From Caballeronia terrestris (GTDB lineage Bacteria; Pseudomonadota; Gammaproteobacteria; Burkholderiales; Burkholderiaceae), in the NCBI RefSeq assembly GCF_001544515.1, contig NZ_FCOL02000006.1:160570-224569 (forward strand): 64,000 nucleotides of DNA. The letters are read 5' to 3'. The notes under the pieces were generated by a model. That model made no database searches and was not told the DNA's origin. It saw only the letters and a program-made list of their open reading frames with translations. This document shows, in pieces, positions 54,260 through 63,064 of this stretch (position 1 is the first letter of the stretch; the number at the start of each line of letters is the position of its first letter). The translations under genes and the position numbers were made by a program.

Positions 54260-55675
54260 CTAGAAAAAAAGCCAGCCGGTGACGATAAAAATCGGCAAGA
54301 GCACGACCGCCGCCCAGCCGAGATAGGCGAAAAAGCCCGGCATGCGGACGCCGCGCGACTCGGCGATCGCCTTCACCATGAAATTCGGCGCGTTGCCGAT
54401 GTAACTGTTCGCGCCCATGAAGACGGCGCCCGCCGAGATCGCGGCGAGCGTCGAGGCGCCGGTCGTCATCAGTGTTTGCGCATCGCCGCCTGCCAGGTTG
54501 AAGAACACGAGGTAGGTCGGCGCGTTGTCGAGGAACGACGAGAGCAGGCCCGTCGCCCAGAAGTACGCGATGTCGATCGGCCTGCCTTCGGCGTCCGTCA
54601 CCAGATGCACGACGCCCGCGAACGCGCCCGCTTCGCCCGCGCGCAGAATCATGATGACCGGCGCGATCGTGATAAAGATCGCGGCGAAGAGCTTCGCGAC
54701 TTCCTCGATCGGCGCCCAGTTGAACGCGTTGCCCGCCCGCGCGCTCTTCGGCGTGAGTGCGAGCGACGCGAGCGCCACCGCGACGAGCAGCAAATCGCGC
54801 ACGGCGTTCTGCAGCGCGACGTGCGTGCCGACGACGTCGAATTGAACGCCAGGCTTCCAGATGCCGCTCATCAGCACGAGGCCAATCACCACCGCGAGCA
54901 GCAGGAAGTTGACCTTGCCGTCGATGCCGAGCGGCGGCGTGTCGGGCGTCGGATCGAGGAACGCGGCGCGCGCCTCTTCCTTCACGCGGAAATAGTAGCT
55001 GTCGAGCGCGTAGAAGAGCGCGAGCAGCACGGCGCAGATGAAGAGCATTGGCAGGGCGAGATGGACCGTCGTCCAGAAAAAGCTGACGCCGTTCAGGAAG
55101 CCGAGAAACAACGGCGGATCGCCGAGCGGCGACAGCGACCCGCCCGCGTTCGCCACCAGGAAGATGAAGAACACGACGACGTGAACGACGTGCTTGCGGT
55201 TGTCGTTCGCGCGCAGGAGCGGGCGGATCAGCAGCATCGCGGCGCCCGTCGTGCCCATGATGCTCGCGAGCACGGTGCCGAGCGCGAGCAGCCCCGTGTT
55301 CAGGCGCGGCGAGCCGTGCAGGTTGCCGCGCACGCAGATGCCGCCCGCCACGGTATAGAGCGTCGCCAGCAGGATGATGAAGGGCAGATATTCTTCGAGC
55401 ATTGCGTGGACGAACGCGCCAAAGGCCGTGCCCACGCCGAACGCCAGCGCGAACGGCACGAGGAACGCGACCGCCCACGCCGCCGAAATCTTGCCGAAAT
55501 GGTGATGCCAGAACGCCGGCGCGACGAGCGGAAACACCGCGATGGAAAGCAGGATGCCCGCGAACGGGATGCTCCACGGCGCGGAGAGAGTGGCGCCGTC
55601 GAGCGTCGCGGCCGATGCGCCGATCGGCAGCGCAGCGAGCGCGCCGCCTGATAACAAACGCCGCATCGTGCTCAC
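54260..55675 (-). CDS. NhaD/CitMHS-like sodium:proton antiporter or organic acid transporter
   Basis: A 471-residue membrane protein with about 12 hydrophobic segments, for example PFAGILLSIAVFPLVAPAF, VVVFFIFLVANAGGSLSPLG and FMGANSYIGNAPNFMVKAIA. The paired motifs around GGSLSPLGDPPLFLGFLNGV and GANSYIGNAPN match the ion transporter superfamily fold shared by NhaD antiporters and the citrate/arsenite transporters; the ligand is not decidable. The GTG start at 55675 overlaps the preceding LUD gene's stop (GTGA), which decides the start over the ATG at 55666. The upstream extension of the open frame is Arg-rich shadow sequence. Confidence 0.85.
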   Translation of the reverse strand: MSTMRRLLSGGALAALPIGASAATLDGATLSAPWSIPFAGILLSIAVFPLVAPAFWHHHFGKISAAWAVAFLVPFALAFGVGTAFGAFVHAMLEEYLPFIILLATLYTVAGGICVRGNLHGSPRLNTGLLALGTVLASIMGTTGAAMLLIRPLLRANDNRKHVVHVVVFFIFLVANAGGSLSPLGDPPLFLGFLNGVSFFWTTVHLALPMLFICAVLLALFYALDSYYFRVKEEARAAFLDPTPDTPPLGIDGKVNFLLLAVVIGLVLMSGIWKPGVQFDVVGTHVALQNAVRDLLLVAVALASLALTPKSARAGNAFNWAPIEEVAKLFAAIFITIAPVIMILRAGEAGAFAGVVHLVTDAEGRPIDIAYFWATGLLSSFLDNAPTYLVFFNLAGGDAQTLMTTGASTLAAISAGAVFMGANSYIGNAPNFMVKAIAESRGVRMPGFFAYLGWAAVVLLPIFIVTGWLFF

Positions 55676-56343
55676 GCCCCGCGCACGATGAACACATGCA
55701 CGCGATACGGCCCATGCGCGCCGAGCACGATGGTCTGTTCGATATCGCCGGTACGCGACGGCCCCGACACGAAGTTGACCGCGCGCGGCAACTCGCCCCG
55801 TTCGGCGCGCATCAGCGCGAACGCGTCCTCGTGCGCCGCGACGATGCGCGATGCCGGCACGATCGCGATGTGCGTCTGCGGCAAGAGCGCGCCCGACGCA
55901 GGCGTCCCGGGCCCCGAGAGCAAAGCAAGCGAGCCGGTTTCGGCGGTCGCGCAAAAGCATCCGGTGATGCCGACGAGATCGGCGTCAGCGGGCTTGCGCA
56001 GTTGCACGTCAAGACCCGCGGCGCTCCACGGAAGATCGCCGAGCGACGGCCACGCGACGGCATCGGTGCCAAGGTTCAATGATTGAAGATAGCGATGCGC
56101 TTCGGCGGGCGCGTCGGTCAGCGCATTCACTTCGGCAACGGTCGTCGAAAGGCGCTCGGTCTCGAGCGTGAAGCGCGCGACGAGTTCCACCGGCGTCGAT
56201 GGCAGTTCGGGACGCGGCCCTGCCGGATGACGCGCGATGTAGTCATCAGCGGCGGTGCGCTCGGCGTCCGTGGGCGCGGTCGGCCGGCCCTGCGCGCTGC
56301 GAATCCGCGCGAGAATGTTCCGGCGAGCAGCCGATGTATCCAT
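55672..56343 (-). CDS. LUD-domain (LutC-like) protein
   Basis: A 223-residue LUD-domain protein of the type seen in LutC. The characteristic C-terminal region is FCATAETGSLALLSGPGTPA, then VNFVSGPSRTGDIEQTIVLG and HGPYRVHVFIV. It is related to, but clearly different from, lutC at 58.7-59.2 kb. I start at the ATG at 56343 (MDTSAARRNILARIR); an open upstream stretch of 21 codons is less convincing. It overlaps the transporter gene by 4 nt, so a shared function is likely. Confidence 0.87.
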   Translation of the reverse strand: MDTSAARRNILARIRSAQGRPTAPTDAERTAADDYIARHPAGPRPELPSTPVELVARFTLETERLSTTVAEVNALTDAPAEAHRYLQSLNLGTDAVAWPSLGDLPWSAAGLDVQLRKPADADLVGITGCFCATAETGSLALLSGPGTPASGALLPQTHIAIVPASRIVAAHEDAFALMRAERGELPRAVNFVSGPSRTGDIEQTIVLGAHGPYRVHVFIVRGA

Positions 56344-56422
56344 GTTGCTGTCCTCGTTGGCCTTCGTCGATGTGGACACGATTATAGCCAGCGGTCCCTG
56401 CGGCAAGCCCTCTGCCGAACGG

Positions 56423-57619
56423 CTAAAGCAAGTCTTCCTCGACCGGTTGCTCGATGCCGAACACCTGCCGCAGATAGGCGAGATACGCCTTGTCGTCGCA
56501 CATGTTCTTGCCCGGTGAATCAGAGAGCTTGGCGACGGGCTGGCCGTTGCAGCGAACCATCTTGATGACGATCTGCAGCGGCTGGTAGCCGAGGTCGTTC
56601 GTCAGGTTCGTGCCGACGCCGAACGCGAGCTGGCATCGGCCGCGAAAGCGTTCGTAGAGTTGCAGGACTTTCGGGATGTCGAGCGCGTCGGAGAACACGA
56701 GCACCTTCGTGCGCGGGTCGCAGCGGTTCTCTTCATAGTGCTTGATGAGCCGCTCGCCCCAGTCGAACGGATCGCCGGAATCGTGGCGGGCGCCGTCGAA
56801 GAGCTTGCAGAAGTACATGTCGAAGTCGCGCAGGAACGCCCGCATGCCGTAGACGTCCGATAGCGCGATACCGAGGTCGCCGCGATATTCCTTCGCCCAC
56901 ATCTCGAAGCCGAAGGTCTGCGAATCGCGCAGGCGCGGCCCGAGCGCCTGGCACGCCTGCAGGTATTCGTGCGCCATCGTGCCGAGCGGACGCAAGCCGT
57001 GTTTCATCGCGTAGAAGACGTTGCTCGTGCCCGCGAACTGCGCGCCGAGCCCTTCCTTCAGCGTGAGCGCGACTTCCTCGTGCCATTGCTTCGAGAAACG
57101 GCGGCGCGTTCCATAGTCGGCGATCTTGCAGTCGGAGAATTCGGGCGGTGTGGCGAGCAGCTTGATCTTGTCGCGCAGGCGCTCGCGGCCGATCGCGTAA
57201 TCGGGCTTGCCCTGCGTGTTGCGGAAATAGACTTCGTTGACGATCGCGAGCACCGGGATCTCGAAGAGGATCGTGTGAAGCCACGGCCCTTCGATCACGA
57301 TGTCGATCTCGCCGTTCTTCTTCGCCGACGGCGCGATCGTGATCGACCTTTCGTTCAGATGAAAAATGGCGAGGAAATCGATGAAATCGCTCTTGATGAA
57401 GCGCATGCGCCGCAGGTATTCGAGCTCCTCTTCCCGAAAACGCAGGTTGCAGAGCTGGCGCACTTCGTCGCGAATCTCGTCGATGTACGGCACGAGATCG
57501 ACGTTCGGCGTGCGGCACCGGAACTTGTACTCGACGTTTGCCGCCGGGAAGTGATGCAGGACGACCTGCATCATCGTGAACTTGTACAGATCGGTATCGA
57601 GCAGCGAATTGATGATCAT
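56423..57619 (-). CDS. pncB: nicotinate phosphoribosyltransferase
   Basis: Salvages nicotinate into NAD synthesis. The 398-residue protein has the family residues in [53 protein letters not shown] (with the phosphorylated-type His), [20 protein letters not shown], and [11 protein letters not shown]. The ATG at 57619 begins the conserved domain. It may be the first gene of a minus-strand set pncB-LUD-transporter-dehydrogenase-rmuC. Confidence 0.96.
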   Translation of the reverse strand: MIINSLLDTDLYKFTMMQVVLHHFPAANVEYKFRCRTPNVDLVPYIDEIRDEVRQLCNLRFREEELEYLRRMRFIKSDFIDFLAIFHLNERSITIAPSAKKNGEIDIVIEGPWLHTILFEIPVLAIVNEVYFRNTQGKPDYAIGRERLRDKIKLLATPPEFSDCKIADYGTRRRFSKQWHEEVALTLKEGLGAQFAGTSNVFYAMKHGLRPLGTMAHEYLQACQALGPRLRDSQTFGFEMWAKEYRGDLGIALSDVYGMRAFLRDFDMYFCKLFDGARHDSGDPFDWGERLIKHYEENRCDPRTKVLVFSDALDIPKVLQLYERFRGRCQLAFGVGTNLTNDLGYQPLQIVIKMVRCNGQPVAKLSDSPGKNMCDDKAYLAYLRQVFGIEQPVEEDLL

Positions 57620-57934
57620 GGTCTTGGTCGGAACATCGATGAAACGCGGCCAACGCGTAACGGGGCGCACCGCCGGGTCTTCTGCGTCTCATGTTACCCG
57701 AATGCGAGCGCCGTCACGGACCGCGATCGGCGGCCCGCCGTATCCCATAAAGAAATCACGAAACGATATAAAGCCCGCGGGCTAAGGCTCGCGCTGAAAT
57801 TGACCGGTACGCTACAATATTGGTTTTGGCGCGCGAAGCGTATGGTCAGGTGCAAGCCCGTGTGCAAAGCCCTGTTCACGGCCCATGTAGCCGCACCGCC
57901 GCCGCCCCCACGAATTCCGCATGCAGGAGCCTGA
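57620..57934. other. divergent intergenic region between pncB and fdxA
   Basis: 315 bp without a gene. A TACAAT box (57813-57818) faces fdxA with no good -35 box at 17 bp; a TTGACC lies only 7 bp upstream of it. Short runs of A+T occur near 57745-57770. It should contain both promoters, but none is certain. Confidence 0.4.
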
Positions 57935-58258
57935 ATGACTCACGTTGTGACCGAAAGCTGCATCAAGTGCCGCTATACCGATTGCGTCGACGTGTGCCCG
58001 GTGGATTGCTTCCGTGAAGGTCCCAACTTTCTCGCGATCGATCCGGACGAGTGCATCGACTGCGCCGTGTGCGTGGCCGAATGCCCTGTGAACGCCATCT
58101 ATGCCGAAGAAGACGTCCCGGGCGACCAGCAGCATTTCACCGACCTGAACGCCGAGCTCGCGCGCGGCTGGCCGAGCATCACGAAGACGAAAGCGCCGCT
58201 TCCCGAAGCCGACGAGTTCAAAGACGTGAAGGAAAAGCTCAATCTGCTGGAACGCTGA
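57935..58258 (+). CDS. fdxA: FdxA-type 7Fe ferredoxin
   Basis: Electron carrier with one [3Fe-4S] and one [4Fe-4S] cluster. The 107-residue protein has [18 protein letters not shown] and [12 protein letters not shown], the Cys spacing of the FdxA group, and the typical C-terminal extension to [20 protein letters not shown]. The first ATG follows a short GGAG-type site. It lies upstream of tRNA-Asn on the same strand, which has its own promoter. Confidence 0.97.
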   Translation: MTHVVTESCIKCRYTDCVDVCPVDCFREGPNFLAIDPDECIDCAVCVAECPVNAIYAEEDVPGDQQHFTDLNAELARGWPSITKTKAPLPEADEFKDVKEKLNLLER

Positions 58259-58321
58259 TTGAGGCCGTCAGCGTGCCGCGTGACTCGGTCAAAAAAATGA
58301 TATCGAGATGGACGCGGGGTG

Positions 58322-58350
58322 TTGACAGGGTAGAAAACGCTCCATATAAT
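58322..58350 (+). promoter_or_regulatory. consensus sigma-70 promoter of tRNA-Asn
   Basis: A perfect TTGACA (58322-58327) and perfect TATAAT (58345-58350) are separated by 17 bp, 22 bp upstream of the tRNA. Confidence 0.92.
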
Positions 58351-58372
58351 TTCATTTCTGTGCTGCAGATGT

Positions 58373-58448
58373 TCCCCGATAGCTCAGTTGGTAGAGCGCC
58401 GGACTGTTAATCCGTAGGTCCCTGGTTCGAGCCCAGGTCGGGGAGCCA
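58373..58448 (+). tRNA. tRNA-Asn (anticodon GTT)
   Basis: A 76-nt cloverleaf: acceptor TCCCCGA/TCGGGGA, anticodon loop CTGTTAA with GTT, T-loop TTCGAGC, discriminator G and encoded CCA. Confidence 0.97.
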
Positions 58449-58462
58449 AAAAGTTTCAAAGC

Positions 58463-58493
58463 AAAAAGCCCAATCGAAAGATTGGGCTTTTTG
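58463..58493 (+). terminator. Rho-independent terminator of tRNA-Asn
   Basis: AAAAAGCCCAATC and GATTGGGCTTTTT form a 13-bp stem with a GAAA tetraloop, followed by GCTTTTC. Confidence 0.94.
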
Positions 58494-58663
58494 CTTTTCT
58501 GCTCGCGTTTTTCGCTTTCCGCCCTTCAAGCAGACCTGATCGCGTGTCACCTCGCCGAACGAATTCGGTAATCGGGCTGGAGGCCCGAATCGCGATTCGA
58601 GTTATTCATGTGCGGTGCGTACCGTCGGCAAATGGCTGAAAGCGTGGATCGTCAATGACCGCT

Positions 58664-59245
58664 CTACGCCAGCCAAACAACCGTCAACGACCGCACGCCC
58701 TGCGCGCCACGAATCAGCACGCCTTCGATATCGGCAGTCGCGGACGGCCCGGTCACGAGCACCGCATAGCGCGCCGACTGAAAATCGTCGCGTCGATACA
58801 CCTCTTGCAAGCCATCGACGAGTTGCGCCGGATCGAGCAGCACGACGAGATGCTGCACGAGATAACCGATCGAATTGACGATGTACTCGGCTTCGCTGAA
58901 CCACACCGATCCCGTTTCCGCAACACCAAACCGCCCCCGTACCACACCGACATCGACGTCCTGCAACGACGCCGGCGGCGTGTCGGCCGCAAGCGCGCGA
59001 GTGCCCTCGATCCCATCGACCGCCGATGCCACCACCGCATCCGGCCCGAAGCGCCCGGTCAAGAGCGCGCGCACGTCGTCGAGACGCTCGGCCTCAACGC
59101 ACGTGCCGCCCATCAGCGCGAGCGCGGCGGTGAACCGCTCGCGGCGATCGCCTTCAGGCACGCTGAACAGCGGCACGTCGGGAAGCGGGCGCGGTGCGGG
59201 CTGCGCTGCGCGGATCTTCGAGAGAAAAGCGTCGCGAGTCGTCAT
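58664..59245 (-). CDS. lutC: lactate utilization protein C (LUD domain)
   Basis: Third subunit of the LutABC L-lactate oxidation complex. The 193-residue LUD domain contains TRALAADTPPASLQDVDVGV, FGVAETGSVWFSEAE and the C-terminal VTGPSATADIEGVLIRGAQG. Its ATG at 59245 overlaps the lutB stop by 4 nt (ATGA). It is the last gene of lutABC. Confidence 0.93.
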   Translation of the reverse strand: MTTRDAFLSKIRAAQPAPRPLPDVPLFSVPEGDRRERFTAALALMGGTCVEAERLDDVRALLTGRFGPDAVVASAVDGIEGTRALAADTPPASLQDVDVGVVRGRFGVAETGSVWFSEAEYIVNSIGYLVQHLVVLLDPAQLVDGLQEVYRRDDFQSARYAVLVTGPSATADIEGVLIRGAQGVRSLTVVWLA

Positions 59246-60633
59246 TTCGGTTGCTTCCGGTTTTTGCGATACCACTCGTGGAAAGTTTCAGTAGGCGCGT
59301 CGGGCAGATCGCGCTGACGGCCCCAGATGTTCAGCGGGTTGTAGAGCACGAAGTTCGGCAAGCGCTTCAGCGCGCCGCCGAGCGACGCCACCGTCGCGCG
59401 GTACAAGGTCGGACTCGCGAGCAGCCGCCCCGCCATCTTGAGCACTTCCTTCTTCACGAACGGCACTTCGTGGCGCTCGGCGATCACCTCGCGCCATTTG
59501 TAGATCTGCTCGTGGATATTCACGCGCACCGGGCACACGCTCGTGCAACTGCCGTTCATCGTAGAGGCGAACGGCAGGCTGCTGTAGCGCTTGAGGTCGA
59601 ACGTCGGATTGATGATCGCGCCGATCGGCCCCGAATACGTCCCGCCGTACGACAAACCGCCGCTTCGCCGATACACCGGGCACGTATTCATGCAAGCGCC
59701 GCAGCGGATGCACTTGAGCGAGTACCAGAAATCGTCCATCGCGAGGCGCTCGGAGCGGCCGTGATCGACGAGGATGTAGTGCATCTCCGTGCCCGGACGC
59801 GGCGCGCGAAAGTGCGACGTGTACTGCGTGATCGGCGAGCCGAGCGCGCTTCGCGACAGCATCCGCACGAACACGCCGAGATCGGACACCCGCGGAATCA
59901 GCTTTTCGATGCCGATCGACGCGATATGCAGCGGCGGCACATTCGCCGACAAATCCGCGTTGCCCTCGTTCGTGCAAACGACGACGGTCCCCGTCTCCGC
60001 GACCGCGAAGTTGCAGCCGGTCATGCCCGCTGTTTGCTCGCGCACGAAGTACGGCCGCGTATGCATGCGCTGGCTTTCGGCGAGATAGTGGATGTCGCTG
60101 TTGGCCGGATCGGTGCCGATCGTGCGGCCGAAGAGTTCCGCGACGTCCGCGCGCAGCTTGTGGACCGCCGGCACGACCATATGGCTCGGGTCCTGGTGAT
60201 CGAGCTGCTGGATGCGCTCGCCGAGATCGGTTTCCATCACCGTGATGCCGCGCGGCTCCAGGAACTCGCGCATCTTGCATTCGTCGGTGAGCATCGACTT
60301 GCTCTTGACGAGCGTCGTCATGCCGCGCTCGCTCATCAGCCGATGCACGATCGCGTTGTGCTCCTCCGCATCCTCCGCGAAATGCACGACGACGCCGTTC
60401 TTCTCCGCCTGTGTCACGAACTGTTCGATGTAGTCGGCGAGATGCGAGAGCGTGTGCTCCTTGATCCCCGACGCCAGATCGCGCAGCGTCTCCCATTCGG
60501 CGATGCCGTGCGCCTGCGCATCGCGTTTCGTGCGCAGGTCCCAGAGACGCTTGTCGTGGAACGCGACGTGATCCTCCTTTTGCAGGAACGCGCCCGCCGC
60601 TTTCGCGTGATCGATCCGCACAGTCTTGGTCAT
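59242..60633 (-). CDS. lutB: lactate utilization iron-sulfur protein B
   Basis: LUD domain fused to ferredoxin-type Fe-S motifs, the electron-transfer subunit of L-lactate oxidation. In the 463-residue protein the LUD part contains NFAVAETGTVVVCTNEGNAD, and the Fe-S motifs are CIRCGACMNTCPVYRR and the second set STMNGSCTSVCPVRVN. The ATG at 60633 overlaps the lutA stop (ATGA). Upstream reading in the same frame is a shadow of lutA. Confidence 0.95.
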   Translation of the reverse strand: MTKTVRIDHAKAAGAFLQKEDHVAFHDKRLWDLRTKRDAQAHGIAEWETLRDLASGIKEHTLSHLADYIEQFVTQAEKNGVVVHFAEDAEEHNAIVHRLMSERGMTTLVKSKSMLTDECKMREFLEPRGITVMETDLGERIQQLDHQDPSHMVVPAVHKLRADVAELFGRTIGTDPANSDIHYLAESQRMHTRPYFVREQTAGMTGCNFAVAETGTVVVCTNEGNADLSANVPPLHIASIGIEKLIPRVSDLGVFVRMLSRSALGSPITQYTSHFRAPRPGTEMHYILVDHGRSERLAMDDFWYSLKCIRCGACMNTCPVYRRSGGLSYGGTYSGPIGAIINPTFDLKRYSSLPFASTMNGSCTSVCPVRVNIHEQIYKWREVIAERHEVPFVKKEVLKMAGRLLASPTLYRATVASLGGALKRLPNFVLYNPLNIWGRQRDLPDAPTETFHEWYRKNRKQPK

Positions 60634-61373
60634 CCGCGTGCTCCGTTGAGAATCTGCGCGATATGGATGAAGCGCGCGTCGAGTTTCAGGCGCTCGGCGC
60701 AGCCTTGCTGGTGCATGAGACACGACATGTCGCCGGACACGATGTACTGCGCCCCCGCGCCGACGTGGTCGCGCACCTTGTCCTGCCCCATCCTCACCGA
60801 TACCGCTTCCTCCGTCACGGAAAAAGTGCCACCGAAGCCGCAGCATTCGTCGGGACGCGCGGGCGAGACGAATTCGATGCCCTTCACGCGCTCCAGGAGC
60901 GCGCGCGGCTTCGAAAACGGCACCTCGGCAATCTCCGATGCCGACGCCTCGCGCAGATGCCGCACCGCGCTGCAACTGTTGTGCAGCCCCACGCGATGCG
61001 GGAATTCGGCCCACGGAAACTCGCGCACGTTCAGCACGTCGTGCAGGAATTCGGTTAGTTCGAATGCGCTCGCCCGCACCTTGCGCACGGCAGCGGTCTG
61101 CTCGATGGCGTTGAAATGCTCGCGAACGTGATGCACGCAACTCGCCGACGGCCCGACGATGTAGTCGTAATCCGCGAAATTGCGGGCGAACACGCGCTCG
61201 GCGCCGGACGCTTCCTTCTGCGCGCCGCTGTTCGCCATCGGCTGGCCGCAGCAGGTCTGTTCCTGCGGGTAATCGACGTCGAGGCCCAGCCGTTCGAGCA
61301 ATTCGAGCGTGGCGATGCCAACCTCGGGATAGAAGGCATCGATGAAACAGGGGACGAACAGGGCAACTTTCAT
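60630..61373 (-). CDS. lutA: lactate utilization protein A (CCG-domain)
   Basis: Cysteine-rich CCG-domain protein of the LutABC complex that binds Fe-S clusters. The 247-residue protein has two CCG motifs, QTCCGQPMANSG (about 40-50) and DECCGFGGTFSV (about 175-190), plus SCVHHVREHF and HNSCSAVRHL. It is the first lut gene; the GntR-family regulator is divergent across 109 bp containing the operator. Confidence 0.95.
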   Translation of the reverse strand: MKVALFVPCFIDAFYPEVGIATLELLERLGLDVDYPQEQTCCGQPMANSGAQKEASGAERVFARNFADYDYIVGPSASCVHHVREHFNAIEQTAAVRKVRASAFELTEFLHDVLNVREFPWAEFPHRVGLHNSCSAVRHLREASASEIAEVPFSKPRALLERVKGIEFVSPARPDECCGFGGTFSVTEEAVSVRMGQDKVRDHVGAGAQYIVSGDMSCLMHQQGCAERLKLDARFIHIAQILNGARG

Positions 61374-61407
61374 ATGAGGGAACGCGCCTCGCGACGCCTT
61401 TGGTCAG

Positions 61408-61422
61408 CTTGGTCTGACCAAG
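61408..61422. promoter_or_regulatory. GntR/FadR-family operator palindrome
   Basis: CTTGGTC-T-GACCAAG is a perfect 15-bp palindrome whose core TGGT-CTG-ACCA fits the TNGTNNNACNA rule of FadR-subfamily regulators (FadR, LldR, PdhR). It lies between lutA and the regulator gene; a half-site TTTGGTCAG sits 8 bp away (61399-61407). Control of both genes is inferred. Confidence 0.72.
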
Positions 61423-61482
61423 ACTTTAAAGTTTGTGTTCTTTCGTGTCAAACTAGGGAAATCCGCCAGCTTCGTCTAATCG

Positions 61483-62223
61483 ATGACCTTCCAGCCCGTC
61501 CATTCCTATTCGCGCGTGCGCCTGTCCGATGTCGTCTCCGGCCAGATCCGGTCGCTGATTTCGAGCGGCGCGCTCTTGCCCGGCCAGCGTCTGCCCGCCG
61601 AACGGGAGCTTGCCGAGCAGTTGAACGTGTCGCGGCCGTCGCTGCGCGAAGCGCTGATCCGGCTCGAATCCGACGGCTTCATCCGGGCGGTCGCGCGCGG
61701 CGGGTTCATCGTATCGGACGTGACGGCGCCGCTCGTCTCCGATCCGCTCGCAGCCCTTCTCCAGCAGCATCCGAACGCGTCCGCGGACGTGCTCGAACTG
61801 CGGCGCGGGCTCGAAACACTCTCGACGGCCTATGCCGCCGAGCGTGCCACAGACGCTGATCTGCAACGCATCGCCGACGCCTTCGATGCGCTCCAGTCCG
61901 CCGCTGCCGAGCCGAAGCGCACGCGCATCGCGGAGAAGGACGCGGCGTTCCATCTGGCCATCGCCGATGCCACGCACAACGTCGCGCTTGCGCACGTGAT
62001 GCATGGGCTGCACGAACTGATCCGCGAATCGATGCTGACATCGCACCGTTTGGTCGACTACGACGACGAAGTCGAAGCGAACCTCCTCGCGCAGCATCGC
62101 GCGATCTTCGATGCGATCGTCGCGCGCGATTCCGAACTCGCCCGCGAGGCGGCGGGCGCGCATCTCGATTATGTGCAGACGCTGTATCGCGAGCGGCCGA
62201 TCAGGACTGCGCGTTCTGTATGA
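61483..62223 (+). CDS. GntR/FadR-family regulator, LldR-like
   Basis: A 246-residue regulator with an N-terminal winged helix (DVVSGQIRSLISSGALLPGQ, RLPAERELAEQLNVSRPSLR) and a C-terminal FCD ligand domain (ELRRGLETLSTAYAAERATD; ligand/metal residues in FHLAIADATHN and LLAQHRAIFDAIVARD). Divergence from lutABC makes lactate-responsive repression the likely role, as for LldR or LutR. Orthology to a specific one is not claimed. Confidence 0.9.
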   Translation: MTFQPVHSYSRVRLSDVVSGQIRSLISSGALLPGQRLPAERELAEQLNVSRPSLREALIRLESDGFIRAVARGGFIVSDVTAPLVSDPLAALLQQHPNASADVLELRRGLETLSTAYAAERATDADLQRIADAFDALQSAAAEPKRTRIAEKDAAFHLAIADATHNVALAHVMHGLHELIRESMLTSHRLVDYDDEVEANLLAQHRAIFDAIVARDSELAREAAGAHLDYVQTLYRERPIRTARSV

Positions 62224-62350
62224 GCAAAGCATGAAAATACTCCGCATAGGACTACACCTACACGCGTTTCGGACAGCCTCGACTACCGCCAAGAAAGTTC
62301 TGACTCGATACTGAAGCCGTCTAATCAGAAAACGAATGGAGGAACTTCAA

Positions 62351-62425
62351 ATGCCCTATCTTCTCGGCTGGCTGCTAGGCGTACCGGTTATCGTCCTCGT
62401 GATCCTGTATTTGATTTTTCATTGA
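62351..62425 (+). CDS. 24-residue single-helix membrane protein
   Basis: A 25-codon frame including the stop gives MPYLLGWLLGVPVIVLVILY followed by LIFH. An excellent Shine-Dalgarno sequence GGAGGA lies 7-8 bp upstream of the ATG, and a terminator hairpin follows 28 bp after the stop. The product is almost entirely one membrane helix (LLGWLLGVPVIVLVILYLIF). I cannot name the family. Translation is supported by the ribosome-binding site, length and terminator, not by homology. Confidence 0.6.
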   Translation: MPYLLGWLLGVPVIVLVILYLIFH

Positions 62426-62452
62426 ACGCGTTGCAAGAAGCACGTCATCGCG

Positions 62453-62488
62453 AAAGGCGTCGTTACAATACGACGCCTTTTCTTTTTC
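62453..62488 (+). terminator. Rho-independent terminator between the small ORF and creA
   Basis: AAAGGCGTCGT pairs with ACGACGCCTTT around TACAAT and runs into TCTTTTT. It separates the 24-aa ORF from creA, so creA may be expressed by readthrough or from a promoter overlapping the hairpin. Confidence 0.82.
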
Positions 62489-62501
62489 CCGAGGAAATCC
62501 G

Positions 62502-62981
62502 ATGAAACGCGCTCTCAGCTTCGCCGCCTCGCTCAGTGTGCTCGCCACCTTTGTCGCGCCGTGCGCGCAAGCAGAGGAAATCGCGAGCGTCAACACGAAT
62601 TTCCGCTTCACCGGCTCGGATCGCGTGAGCGTCGAGGCCTACGACGATCCGCTAGTCGCCGGGGTGACGTGCTACGTGTCGCGGGCGCGCACGGGCGGCG
62701 TGAAGGGCACGCTCGGCATCGCCGAAGACCCGACGGAAGCGTCGATCGCGTGCCGCCAGGTCGCGCCGATCAAGATTGCCGAGCCGCTCAAGCAGAAAGC
62801 CGACGTCTTCAGCGATCGCATGTCGTTCATCTTCAAGACACTGCACGTCGTGCGGATCGTCGATGCGAAGCGCAACACGCTCGTCTATCTGACCTATAGC
62901 GACCGGATCACGACCGGCAGCGCGAAAAACAGCGTGACCGCCGTTCCGGTGCCCGAAGGCACGACGATCCCCGTCAAATGA
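62502..62981 (+). CDS. creA: CreA family protein
   Basis: A 159-residue exported protein of the CreA family, whose function is unknown. The signal peptide is KRALSFAASLSVLATFVAPC followed by AQA; the mature part carries the conserved SVEAYDDPLVAGVTCYVSRA, RTGGVKGTLGIAED, and KTLHVVRIVDAKRNTLVYLT. The ATG is preceded by GAGGAAATCC. There is no creBCD nearby, as is normal outside enterobacteria. Confidence 0.92.
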   Translation: MKRALSFAASLSVLATFVAPCAQAEEIASVNTNFRFTGSDRVSVEAYDDPLVAGVTCYVSRARTGGVKGTLGIAEDPTEASIACRQVAPIKIAEPLKQKADVFSDRMSFIFKTLHVVRIVDAKRNTLVYLTYSDRITTGSAKNSVTAVPVPEGTTIPVK

Positions 62982-63064
62982 CGGCGCGCGTTGCAGGCAG
63001 CCGCTGAAAAGCGCGCGGCGTGTAAGATTATTCGTTCGATCTCAAAAAGTCGCCGCGCTTTCCC

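Noticed and set aside
53735..55651. Plus-strand open frame of 638 codons over the dehydrogenase and transporter genes
   Set aside because: Same kind of GC-driven shadow; the product is dominated by Arg, Asp, Glu and His with no domain pattern, while the minus strand holds two clear genes.
57800..57818. TTGACC and TACAAT upstream of fdxA as a promoter
   Set aside because: The two boxes are only 7 bp apart, too close to form a sigma-70 promoter; only the TACAAT is noted.
59194..61131. Plus-strand open frame of 645 codons over lutB and lutA
   Set aside because: Antisense shadow of lutA and lutB, whose Fe-S motifs are unmistakable on the minus strand.
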